A DNA stretch of 23,931 nt from Hypsibius dujardini (taxonomy: Eukaryota; Tardigrada; Eutardigrada; Parachela; Hypsibiidae), in assembly GCA_001579985.1 (NCBI GenBank), contig LRSR01013794.1, positions 1 to 23,931 of the forward strand. Direction: 5' to 3'. Below, one piece after another: positions 9,522 to 20,500 of this stretch (positions are counted from its first letter, which is position 1; each line of letters opens with the position of its first letter). The notes under the pieces are model-generated. The model was not told where the DNA came from and did not search any database. It was given only the letters and a program-made list of their open reading frames with translations. A program made the translations under genes and the position numbers.

Positions 9522-10151
9522 ATGACCAACCGGTCATTCATTTTGCTCGTCACAGTAACTCTTTTCGGGATCACCCACGGGATTCCGAGCGATTTTGGCA
9601 ACCGCCACATAACCGCCATCAAAGCTTCCATTCTCCAACGTCTCGGCTACGATGATTTCTCACGCTACGACATTGTATGGCCGCAGCACTCCCTTCCGTC
9701 CCGTCACTCACGTTCGTCCGCCCCTTACGGTGGCCGCAACCTCGTGCTCGCCATGGATCTGTTTGGGGACAAGATGGCCGCCTTCTTGCTGCCGCAGAAT
9801 CTGACCAGTGGACACTTTTCTTCCATGCAGTGGACGTCCCTGTCCGATGGAGTTTCCACCGAGGATGAATCCCTTTCTGATGTGGATTGGCAGTGTCATT
9901 ATCGCGGGCGTGTGGAATTGTGCCGGAATGGAGTGTGCATGGAGGGCCGGACAGCGTTCAGTAATTGCGACGACCAAGGTCTTCGCGGCTTCGTCATGGT
10001 CGCGGACGACGCGGTAGACATTCGACCGCTCCCCCGATTGATATGGAGTTTAATTCGGTATAAAAATTTTATGCTAGTCGAATTTATTAGTACCAAAGAG
10101 AACGCACAGGCACAGCTACGGAATTATCAATGATTCCCGAAGAGAAGAATT

Positions 10152-10212
<61 letters not shown>

Positions 10213-11605
10213 AACAATCAATCATTCAATCAATCGATGAGCTGAACAGCCGTGTTAAAGTCATCTTAATACAATTCATCAATCAATCGACTGTGTGTCG
10301 ATGGTTTAAATACCGGTAAATGAATTCACCAATCAATTGATGTTCGCCATACCAAAACTAATTGATTAAATTCTCGGATTTAAACTTCTTCCTCCCGTGT
10401 GTACACACTCCATCAGTGAGACAGAACTGCACTGAACTGTGTTCTGTCCAAAACGGATCTACGGCAATCAATCAATCAACCGCTGTACTAGATCAACCGA
10501 AGCGAACAGGCTAATTCAACAGGTGGCGCCACACTGAACTGTGTCCTGTCCAATACACTAGATCAACCGAAGCGAACAGGCTAATTCAACAGGTGGCGCC
10601 ACACTGAACTGTGTCCTGTCCAATACGGATCTACCGCAATCAATCAATCAATCAATCGACCACTGTACTAGATGAACTGAAGCGAACAGGCTAATTCAAC
10701 AGGTGGCGTCTCTGTCTCCCTGTTTAATTAAGCCCGCCTCTCTTTGTAGCGAGGCAATCGGTGGATATTTGGCTATCAAACTAGAACCGACAAGGATGTT
10801 TGATGGCTTCCATCCGCTCGCCGACAAAGATGCAGACATTCTGCACCGCAGTACTGTGGAACGTCATCGTCTGTTCCCATCCACATGGCCATTTGTGCTG
10901 TCAGCGACGGGTAACGCCTACCGTTTCCGGCTCCACGACCCGCTATCCGCAGTCCCAACATCAGCGGACGTTGATTTTACCGACGACGATCTGCTACTGG
11001 AAATTGCTGTCTTCATTGACCAGGCGATGACGAGTAAACTGAAGAAAGACCATCCCCGAAGCAAGGACCGCATCAACGTGGTGCTGTCCGCCTTTAACGC
11101 CGTCCAGGTGCTGTACGACGACCCCTCGTTCGGGAACGTCCACGTGAGGATCTCAGTGAAGAAGCTGGTGTTCGACAAGACAGGCACGGCGGACATCAAG
11201 GGCGACGGCCAGTCGGAAAGTTATCTGTACGACTTTTGCGAGCGATTCCAAGGACAGATGGGGAACCGAGATGACTGGGACATTGCGATCGCTCTGACCG
11301 GATTGGATATTTATGGCGTACTTGCGGATATTAATACGGACACGGTGTACGCTGGATTGAAATTCAAGGAGGGGCGCGTCTACGGAGTGACTGGACGTGA
11401 GTCCCTGCTGATTGATTGTCTGCTTTCTGCTTGCCACTTGTTTGTCTGCCTGCCTGGTTACCGTGTCTGCCAGTCAGTATATCTGTGTGCGTGTCTTTCG
11501 ATGTCCCTCATCTGTCTGTCTATATGTCTGTCTGTCTCTCTGTCTGTCTCTCTGTCTCTCTGTCTGTCTGTTTGTCTGTTTGTCTGTTTGTCTGTCTGTC
11601 TGTTG

Positions 11606-11663
<58 letters not shown>

Positions 11664-12231
11664 TGGTTTGTCTGTCTGCCTGCCTGCCTGCTTGTCAATT
11701 TGTTTTTGTTTTTTGTCTTTCTGATTGCTTGTCTCTCTGCTCTGTTTGCCTGCCTGTCCATTGTCTGTTTTTCTGCCCATTTTGCTGGTCGTTTGACCTT
11801 TTTTCCCTCTTTTCAATCTGATTTGTTTTTGCATTTTCAGTTTCTTTCACCGGTGGACTGTGCAGGAACAAACGCAACTGCGTTTTGGCTGAGTTCTCCA
11901 AGGGGTTGGGTAACGTTGACACAATTGCCCATGAGGTAAAACGTTTCCCATCGTATTTTATGGTTCAGCATCTGTGTCTGGCTGGTTTTGGTTCGCCAGA
12001 TCAGTGATCGTGTATTTCTTTCCACTCACTTAGATTGGACATGTCCTCGGAATGAACCATGACGGCGCCGCCGGCAACAGCTGCGACAGTGCCGCCGGTA
12101 AAATCATGTCCCTCAGTTCGGCCAAGCCGCGTCAGGGATGGTCGGCGTGCAGTGTGGAAAGTTTCACTGACCTCCTGCGGCAGGGAAAGGGTGACTGTCT
12201 GGCACACATCGCACCGGAATCTGTGATTTAA
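9522..12231 (+). CDS. Secreted ADAMTS-like zinc metalloprotease (M12B), four exons
   Basis: Exons 9522-10057, 10750-11396, 11841-11935 and 12034-12231 join in phase to give 491 residues. The start ATG (context TCACCATGA) opens a signal peptide ([20 protein letters not shown]); an upstream in-frame ATG at 9405 would hide it. Residues about 60-190 match an M12B propeptide: NLVLAMDLF, a [10 protein letters not shown] block, [11 protein letters not shown] and IRPLP, then a [13 protein letters not shown] segment. The catalytic domain follows ([45 protein letters not shown]). The zinc site [12 protein letters not shown] (His425, Glu426, His429, His435) and Met-turn (KIMS, Met451) are intact, and the domain ends normally ([20 protein letters not shown]). 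TAA follows 9 codons later, so disintegrin, thrombospondin and spacer modules are absent. It is probably an active secreted endopeptidase; the substrate is unknown. Confidence 0.9.
10151..10211. repeat. (AATC)n microsatellite in intron 1 of the metalloprotease gene
   Basis: About 15 tandem AATC units, starting 93 bp after the exon 1 donor. Scattered AATCAATC runs continue to about 10345. Confidence 0.95.
10424..10709. repeat. Long tandem duplication in intron 1 of the metalloprotease gene
   Basis: Two blocks alternate three times: ACTGAACTGTGTCCTGTCCA and GAAGCGAACAGGCTAATTCA (the latter followed by ACAGGTGGCG). Outer copies carry a GGATCTACCGCAATCAATCA linker that the middle copy lacks, so the array probably arose by duplication followed by internal deletion. 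Confidence 0.88.
11511..11695. repeat. (TCTG)n microsatellite in intron 2 of the metalloprotease gene
   Basis: Long TCTG array with TTTG, TCTC and TGCC variants, fully inside the intron between 11396 and 11841. Cys/Leu/Ser/Val-rich frames that run from exon 2 into it are read-through artefacts. Confidence 0.95.
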
Positions 12232-12899
12232 CTAGGGGAAGCTAGGATCGGAATACTCATTACGGTGCTCATTGTGTCTGATCGTTCAACATTCTCCCCA
12301 ACCTGTCTTTGACAGACAAACAGAGAGACAAACAGACACAGACACACAGGCAGACAGGCAGACAGACACACAGACACACAGACACACAGGCAGCCAGGCA
12401 GGCAGACAGACAGACAGGCAGACAGACAGACAGACAGACAGACAGACCATTAGGCAGACAGACACACAGACCATAAGGCAGACAGACAGACATATTCCAC
12501 TTGCAGGGAACTTCTACCCAGTGTCTGTCAGTGTGTTGTAGCCCTTGCACGCACAGTCTTTCTCTAGCATGATAACGAATCTTGATTTCCAATGTGTAAA
12601 GTATTTTCCAATTTACTCATATCCATCGCAAGAAAACTACGTAAACTGAGAACAACTAACGAGATTTGACTGAAGATTGAAAAGCTTGTCCTTAGCGCGT
12701 TTTTCGACCCACAAACAATATCATTTTCCTGAAAATAATTTTAAAAAAACATTATTGATATTGACAATTAAGTTTGTTTTCTCGAAAAAAATTGCAAACG
12801 ACTGGTTTTTGAATCGTTTGTCTCAAGGGCGCATGTCATGGATGTGCATTGCCAAATCATGCGCAGAAAATTAGAATAACAAAGACGTTTGAGGTGGTC
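12232..12899. other. Convergent intergenic region between protease and channel genes
   Basis: Contains the two 3' UTRs facing each other and the (CAGA)n array at 12311-12492. No AATAAA was found in either orientation; variant signals may be used. Confidence 0.5.
12311..12492. repeat. (CAGA)n/(CAGACA)n microsatellite
   Basis: Degenerate CAGA array with CAGG and CACA variants, about 80 bp after the metalloprotease stop codon, so probably in or near its 3' UTR. Confidence 0.93.
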
Positions 12900-13462
12900 C
12901 TAGTCATATCGCGACGACATTGAAAGGGGATTTTGATTAGCGAAGCGTCGCCGATTCCGCAGCAGCCGGGCCTTGGCCTTGCGCTTCTCCCTTATTCTCT
13001 CAGAGGGCCTCCGCGGGACGCTTTCCTTGACGGAAGACGCCGCAAAGGCAGAGCCTTCGTCGTTGTCGTCAGCCACGGCTGAGGCCTGATCGGACCGGCT
13101 CAAAAGTTGCAGCACCATAGTCTTCAGTTCAGACAAATCCACGTCTTGCTGTTTCAGCCTAATTGAGAGATCGAGCGTGTACGAACAAATTCCCAACAAC
13201 CGACGGTAGTACCAAACCACAGATATAAAACCAAACACCGATCCGTTACCGTTTGTTCAATTTCTTTAAGCTTTCTTGAGTTTCTGACGTTCGTGACAGG
13301 CCTTCACGGTCGTCCAAATCGCCGAGGTTACCGGTGAAAATGGGCTGCCGAATTCCGCCGGACTGCAACCATCGTGCCAACTGGAAATTTAAACAAATTA
13401 TCCCTACCGGACTTCTAACGCATGCGCTCTTGGGCGAAACAGTAAATCTCCAAAACTAAATG

Positions 13463-13523
<61 letters not shown>

Positions 13524-14378
13524 GCGTGTAGGTCTGTCTGTCTGTCTGCGTGTATGTCTGTCTGTCTGTCTGCGTGTATGTTTATCTGTCTGCATGTCTG
13601 TCTGCATGTCTGTCTGCATGTCTGTTTGTTTGTCTGTCTGTCTATCAAGATAAATGCTTTGTAATATAAGTAGGTTTTGCTGTTGCTCGTGGTACGCTTG
13701 ATCGTTTTCATCTGCCTTACCCAAGTCCGGAAGTCCAACCGGGCTCCCGGATAGACGCGATGACTCTTGCTTTGCTCCTGAAGTTTCTGCAGGTATCTCG
13801 ATGGAAAGAGTTTCTCTAACGACTCATGTAGGTAGACCTGCATTTCAAGCCGCAGGGACGCAGCATTGGCTTGAATTGTCTAATAACCGATACAACGTAC
13901 ATTTATCCGTAGAATAAGAAAAGAAACAGACAGAATACTGTACTTACTGCCAAGTCGCCGATTGCCAAACCGGTCTAGAGAAAGAAAACCGATCGGTCAA
14001 TTTTCACAGCCATTCAAGAAAGCCTTGACGAACACAAGTAATATGAAAATTGCATGTACAAGAAGGTTGTGCAAAAGAATCGGCATCAACATGAGGAAGA
14101 TAGCGTAGAACAGGAAAGACAGCAGCGGGTACTCCAGCATTCCGTCCATCAGTGGATAGATGAAATCATTATTTGCTTCCAGGTCGCCGACGGTCATGGC
14201 GCCTATTCGCAGCGCTGAGTTGGTCACGCCCGCAAATGGAGTTTTTATTTTGTCCGCATTCAAATCCGGCTGCTTATGGAAAAGAGAATGCCGTTAAGTG
14301 GTGAACCATGTCAGTACTGGGAACCCATGTTCGCATGCAGTGCCAGATAGCCAGGCAGGCAGCCAGGCAAGCAAGCCA

Positions 14379-14425
<47 letters not shown>

Positions 14426-14468
14426 GGCAGACAGGCAGGCAGACAGACAGACAAACGGACAGACAGAT

Positions 14469-14501
<33 letters not shown>

Positions 14502-17500
14502 TACAGACAGACATACAGACAGACATACAGACAGACAGACAGACAGATAGATAGATAGGTAGGTAGAGAGGCTAGCAAACAGGGAGACAGACAGGTCACG
14601 TGAGTCTTAGCTTGTGGACGTACATTGCGTTGATAAAATGCGGTGATGTTTGGAAAGATGTATGACTGGAAAAGTGTGGAGAAGGTTGCGGTAAAGGCTG
14701 CGGTAAGGAGAAAGAAGAAGAGCGACACCCGAATGAAGGTGTTCAAGGTGCAGAAGAACATAAATGAGTAGATTCCAAAGGTTCCGAACCTTTACAATCA
14801 ATAAGTGAACTATGCTAGCTGAGTATCGTAAAAATGGAATGGCGCACTGAACCCGGGACTTACGGCCGGCAAAGGCGGAGTAGGTTGAACCACGCCAGGA
14901 ATATGGCTACGGCTCCCAACTGGTAAGTGTATGGACCCTAAACATAAACATCAACGAATTCCATGAGCATGTTTCAGCGGCAAGATTCGGTACTTACAAT
15001 TTCCTTCAGCCAATTATCCTGACAGAAACAGTACATGAAACCTCCACAGCTCATGAAAAGCAGTATTCCGGTATAGTTCATCCATCGCAAAAAGTACCGA
15101 TAGCCCTGAAATTCAGACGAACAATAATCAGACCGAGGAGCGAAGCGAGGAAGTCCTCTCAGTTTCAGTGCTGTGGTTGAAATCGAGCATGTCTGTCTGT
15201 CTGTCTGTCTCTGTCTGTCTGTCTGTCTATCTGCCTGTCTCTGTCTGTCGGTCTATCTGTGTCTGTCTGTCTATCTGTTTCTGTCTGTCCGTCTCTGTCT
15301 GTCTGTCTGTCTATCTGTGTCTATCTGTCTGTCTGTCTATCTGTGTCTGTCTGTCACAGTCATGGGCGGGTAATCACATTGAGTACTCGCATATGATTGG
15401 CCAGTGTAGTCTCGGGCGCCCTACCCTTCGGACTACAGTGTATATCAAGCTCGAGCGTTGCCGAAGATGAACGTCTGAATGCTTCAGAGACTGGCTCTCA
15501 ATAAACGATAAAATGTGTTCGTTCTCAAGACTAGTAAGAAATACTTGAACCTAAGGCATCAGTTCTGTTTCCGCAAAACAATTGACTGAGTTCCTCGGTC
15601 TTTCCATCGATCGCATCGATCGCTAGTTATGAGGATTATATCTATAGTGTATCACCTCAATCTTCGTGCGATGGCCTATGAACGTCTGACGAGGGAGCAG
15701 TGCAAAACGGAAATTATAGCTGCACTCACTTGCGAACGTTGTTCCGCTAGCTCCTTCAGGAACATCACGGCCAAGGACAATCCCAGAATTCCGAGCGAAG
15801 CATCACTTTCAAATCTCTCCGCGTCGGTGAAAGCCCGTTTCTGCAAGTCCTCGAAGTCCGTTTGGTTCAAGTACAATGGACTGTTTAGCTCAACGTTTCT
15901 GTAGGACTTGCGCAGAAGATACGGCCTCAAGTTGGACTCCACGGCGGACATCATGACGTAGCTCAAGAGTGCGACGCAGATAAGGTTGGACGCCATGATG
16001 AAGCCTGTAAGGAAATTCCCCGTAGACTTATTCCGTTCGGCTGCCAAATCCAAAGGAGGAAATTTTTTTCTAAAAAAAAACCAACTGACCAGAGCAGTAC
16101 ATCCCGTAAGTGACCCTGTGACACATTTGAATAAGCAAGATTTTCCCAGTGCGGTAATTGTTCATTCATCTACAAAAATGTACGCTCCCGATCTGAAGGC
16201 TCGATTATGCCACGCCCCCGCTGATTCACATCAAGCTTCAGCGGATCGTTCAATTCCGTTCACTTGTTCGTGATTGGCCCGCTGGTTTTTGCCTGGCAAG
16301 CTACGCTACCTTGCTTGATTGAAGTAATCGTTTCGATTTCAAAATTTTCAAGTCAATAAAGTTGAATTGAATCTGAATGAACAACCAAGCGAGCGACGGA
16401 ACGTGTTTTCGGGCCGGACCTAAAATCGACCCTTGAAATCGGGAGCGTAAAGTATTGCTCTTGGAGTCACGACTTGCCATTTTCGTTCCAGGAATGCGGT
16501 GCAGACAGGGTGGGCTAACAAATCACTCCTCCTTAGCGAAGCCATTAGCTGTTTGTGTTAGGCCGGATGCAAAAAAGATTACTTTCAATACTAGTGGTCA
16601 TTGTCGGTGGAAAGTATTCACCGTCAAAGAGAACGCTACATACTTTCATTGCTCGCATCGGTTCGCGGTATCGGGCGGGCACCTTTTCCGAATGCTCCAG
16701 TGGATGGAGGATGCTGAAGTCGTAGCTAATCTGAATACCAACAGCATTTGCGATAAGACCAAAACAGAACATAGTAAAACAGAACAGAACAGAACAGAGC
16801 GCTACAGAACAGAACAGAACAGAGCGCTACAGAACAGAACAGAATATGATAAAACAACACAAAGCACAACAGAACAGAACAGCACAGAACAGAGCACTAC
16901 AGAACAGAACAGAATATGATAAAACAACACAAAGCACAACAGAACAAAACAGAACAGAACAGAGAACAACAGAACAGAGTGGAACAGAGCGGAACGGAAC
17001 AGAACAAAACAGGATAGAGCGGGATGAAACAGAACAGAACAGAACTGCACAGGACAAGCCTAACTGAACGGATAGAACAGGAAAACAGAGCGGAACGATT
17101 GGTGCGGAAGACAACAACGGGTTGCACATATATTATTTAAACATGGTGTGAAAACTTTCGCATGTCTGAATGCTTAAGTCCTGCTCATGGTTTTCCCCGC
17201 CATCGAGTGTTTGTGATTGCGTCCTTCATATGAACTATCCAATACTAAAGATCGGTGATCTCGTACAGCATTGACTTACGTAAGAATAGCCCGGTTGATT
17301 GCTGTTCCTTTTCTTCAGGCAGCGATCTAGGCATTTCTGTAAATTAGAAGCTTTAATAAACCGTATACAGCTGTAGTAAACACTTGGCTGGATGCGTTTG
17401 TCTTTCTCATCCCTTACAGTCATGACGTCTGGAAGATGGGCTATCAAGCCAAGGACCACACTGCCTGCGGAACAAAAAAAGAACCGTGAACAACTAATTC

Positions 17501-20500
17501 AGAGGGCGTTTATAGTTTGCTTTAAAAGCCGTATCATAAACACCGTATTCTATGGAGGGTTGTATGATGATGCTCTTCCAGTTATTGCGACTGGTCACGA
17601 AAGCAAGAGCGGCTCGTTCGTTTTTATGCAGTATCGCCCAGTCCATGGGTGTGCGACCGTAAGCGTCTTCCTTGATCTTAGCGCCGGTGTCCAGCAAGTA
17701 CCGAACCGTTTCGGCTGCATCATTCGTTGCTGCCAGATGAAGAGCTGTACTCTGTAGAAAGGGCCGACTTTTAAACCCACCCAGACACTGGAAGTCTCTA
17801 AAACGAACCGTTCGAACGAACGAACGATCTAAAACGAACCATTCGAACGAAAAAACGAAAAGGTCTCTAAAACGAACCGTTCGAATAAACAAACGAACGA
17901 TCTCTAAAACGAACCGTTCGAACGAACAAACGAACGATCTCTAAAACGAACTGTTTGAACAAACAAACGAACGGTCTGTAAAACGAACCGTTCGAACGAA
18001 CAACGAACGGTCTCTTAAACGAACCGTTCGAACGAACAACGAACGGTCTCTAAAACGAACCGTTCGTTTGTCAGTCCAACTTAACTCCAACTTCACGCCG
18101 TTCTTAATTCACGGTCTACTTCACGCACTCTCGCATTAATTGAAATATTGACGGATCTTGGATCTGGTGAGTGAAAATTGAAGATGGCGTTTTGCTTTCA
18201 CGAAAAAAGCGGCGTAAGAAAGGTGATTGGGTCAGACCCAATTTCACGCCGGGAATTAGGGCGTGAATTAAGAACGGCGCGAAGTTGGGACGCCGTGGTT
18301 CATATAACGCTTTTCGGTGAATGATCTCTTTCCGGTTTCCGGTTTCCGGTTTCCGGTTACCGGTTTCGGGTTTCGGGTTTCGGGGATTAAGTTTCGGCGT
18401 AAGACTGGACTACCTACGCCATTTTTATCCGCAGCATCTAAGACGAACGAAAAGTACGTCAGAATGGAGCCCATAATGTGGTGATGATTGTGCGCAGCGG
18501 CATTGTGGAGAGCCGTTTTTCCGGAGTCATCCCTATTCGTAAGAGTTGACGAATAAAATGTAACGAGAAGGGAAGTGAAATCGGAAGAGTGCCCACCGAA
18601 AGCAGAACGCTCCCTTCGACAGCAAAAGTTCGGCGACATCGTGATGACCTTAAGGTAAAATAAAATAAAATAAAATAAAATAAAATAAATAAAATAAAAT
18701 AAAATAAATAAAATAAAATAAAATAAATAAAATAAATAAAATAAATAAAATAAAATAAATAAAATAAAATAAAATAAAATAAAATAAATAAAATGACCTT
18801 AAGGTAAAATAGATACGTGGGAACGACGTGTTTCCACGGTTTCCCGGTTGGCTTCTACGGTCTCACCATACAAGGCCGCAACGTGAAGTGCGGATATGCC
18901 TTTATGATCCATGGCATTGAGGACGGAGATTCCGGTGGGAGTGTCCAAGAGTGTCCTCACCATGTCCAGCTGACCGAACCTTGAACAAGCAGAGCGACAG
19001 AGCGTATTTCATAATCGGATGCGGTAAACAAAAAGATCCTTAATCTTGCAGAAAAAAAGACGTTACTTCGCAGCGTAATGAAGGACTGTTTTGTCTTTCT
19101 TGCTTCGGGCAGCAATACTGGCTCCCCGCTCGATGAGACCGTGGAAGGCTTCCAGGTATCCATAACTGATGGAATCGGCAGCACAATTAAGGGTTTTATC
19201 TATTTAGAGTCCAGGAAATGGTTTGCAGTCAGTCTGTCACGCTGTCTTACCTAGCTGCATATTGCAGTGGCGTGTAACCTGAAAACAACGAAATCAAACA
19301 AGTCTTTCTTAGCTAGCGAAGGGAGTAAATGCAATGGAAATGATTGTTTCATATTTTTATCTTGTTTTGCGAGAAGTCGCGTTACTTTTAACGCTGCCAA
19401 GTCAGAAAGTCCAAAATAAAATAATGTCTGTCTGTAAATTAGGAGAAAATATGTCTCTCCCTTTTAAGTTTTTAAAACTGAAAAATGGTCGAAATTGCGA
19501 GTACCGTAAATGCGCCTCCATCCTAATAGGTTTCTCGAAACCGAAAGCAAGGTTGAAAACGTGTCTCATTTCTAGGTTTCTCGAAACCGAAGGAAGGTTG
19601 AGAACGTCTCTCATTTCTAGGTTTCTCGAAACTAAAAGGAGGGTTGAAAACGTGTCTCATTTCTGGATTTCTCGAAACTGAAGGAGGGTTGAAAACGTGT
19701 CTCATTTCTAGGTTTCTCGAAACCAAATAGAAGGTTGAAAAGGTGTCTCATTTCTGGATTTCTCGAAACCGAAAGCAAGGTTGAAAACGTGTCTCATTTC
19801 TGGGTTCCTCGAAGCTGAAAGGAGGGTTGAAAACGTGTCTCATTTCTGGATTTCTCGAAACCGAAGGGAAGGTTGAAAACGTGTCTCATTTTTGGGTTTC
19901 TCGAAACCGAAGGAAGGTTGAAAACGTGTCTCATTTCTGGATTTCTCGAAACCGAAAGAAAGGTTGAAAACAGGCAAAAACGTGTCTCATTTCTAGGTTC
20001 CTCGAACTGGCAGAAGGTTTTTGACTTTTGAAATCGACGCCGGGCGCGGTCCTCCTTGGAACACGCAGGCAGTACAGCGATATTTTGTTGAGTACTAATT
20101 AGCACTTACCGAAACCATCCACGGAGTCTAGTTTCTCCTTATATTCAGGTTTCTGCATTGAAACAAAATTGTGCCTGTGAGAAAGGGAAATTCAGTTGCG
20201 CCGGAAATGGGAATTCCTACTTGAGACAACATCGTCTGCAGGCCTCGACACGGTCTTATGTCAGCTCCCACGATGGCGGCATGATGGCCGATATGACGCG
20301 CATCAACACTGGTGCAGGCAAACGGATCCGCGCCCCACGCTAAGAGAACGTCCAGGGTCGACCACGCCTCCCGAATCGCCTATCGTGACAAAATGAATTT
20401 CACCCTGTGAAAAGTCAGTTTTCACTCACAGCGAGGATGATCGGAGTTCGTTTCTCCTTGTCCTCCACGTCGAACGGCGAACCCTGTGACGCAGAAGGGA

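Larger units (their letters stand above)
12900..17464 (-). other. Linker, transmembrane, pore and C-terminal part of TRPA (exons 17-29)
   Basis: The pre-S1 linker reads [11 protein letters not shown], then [19 protein letters not shown], then [14 protein letters not shown] and [16 protein letters not shown], a pattern typical of TRPA1. S1 ([18 protein letters not shown]) and S2 ([16 protein letters not shown]) lie in exon 21, with a long extracellular S1-S2 loop carrying an N-glycosylation site (NQT). S3 is in exon 22 ([15 protein letters not shown]), S4 in exon 23 ([16 protein letters not shown]) and S5 in exon 24 ([16 protein letters not shown]). Exon 25 holds the pore helix and filter (MTVGDLE, Gly900-Asp901) and S6 ([19 protein letters not shown]). 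Exons 26-27 give the TRP-helix region ([20 protein letters not shown]). Exons 28-29 encode a coiled coil ([20 protein letters not shown]), an acidic/Ser stretch and a strongly basic tail. Confidence 0.92.

Noticed and set aside
11397-11821. Cys/Leu/Val/Ser-rich extension of the metalloprotease exon 2 frame
   Set aside because: Read-through into the intronic TCTG array; the splice to 11841 restores the conserved catalytic sequence.
17494-17543. Extension of the TRPA exon 16 frame ([15 protein letters not shown])
   Set aside because: A donor at 17543 and an acceptor before 17464 restore the conserved pre-S1 linker in phase.
19402-20105. Minus-strand repeat protein ([13 protein letters not shown] repeats)
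   Set aside because: Arises from the 45-bp intronic tandem repeat and lies between two well-phased TRPA exons.
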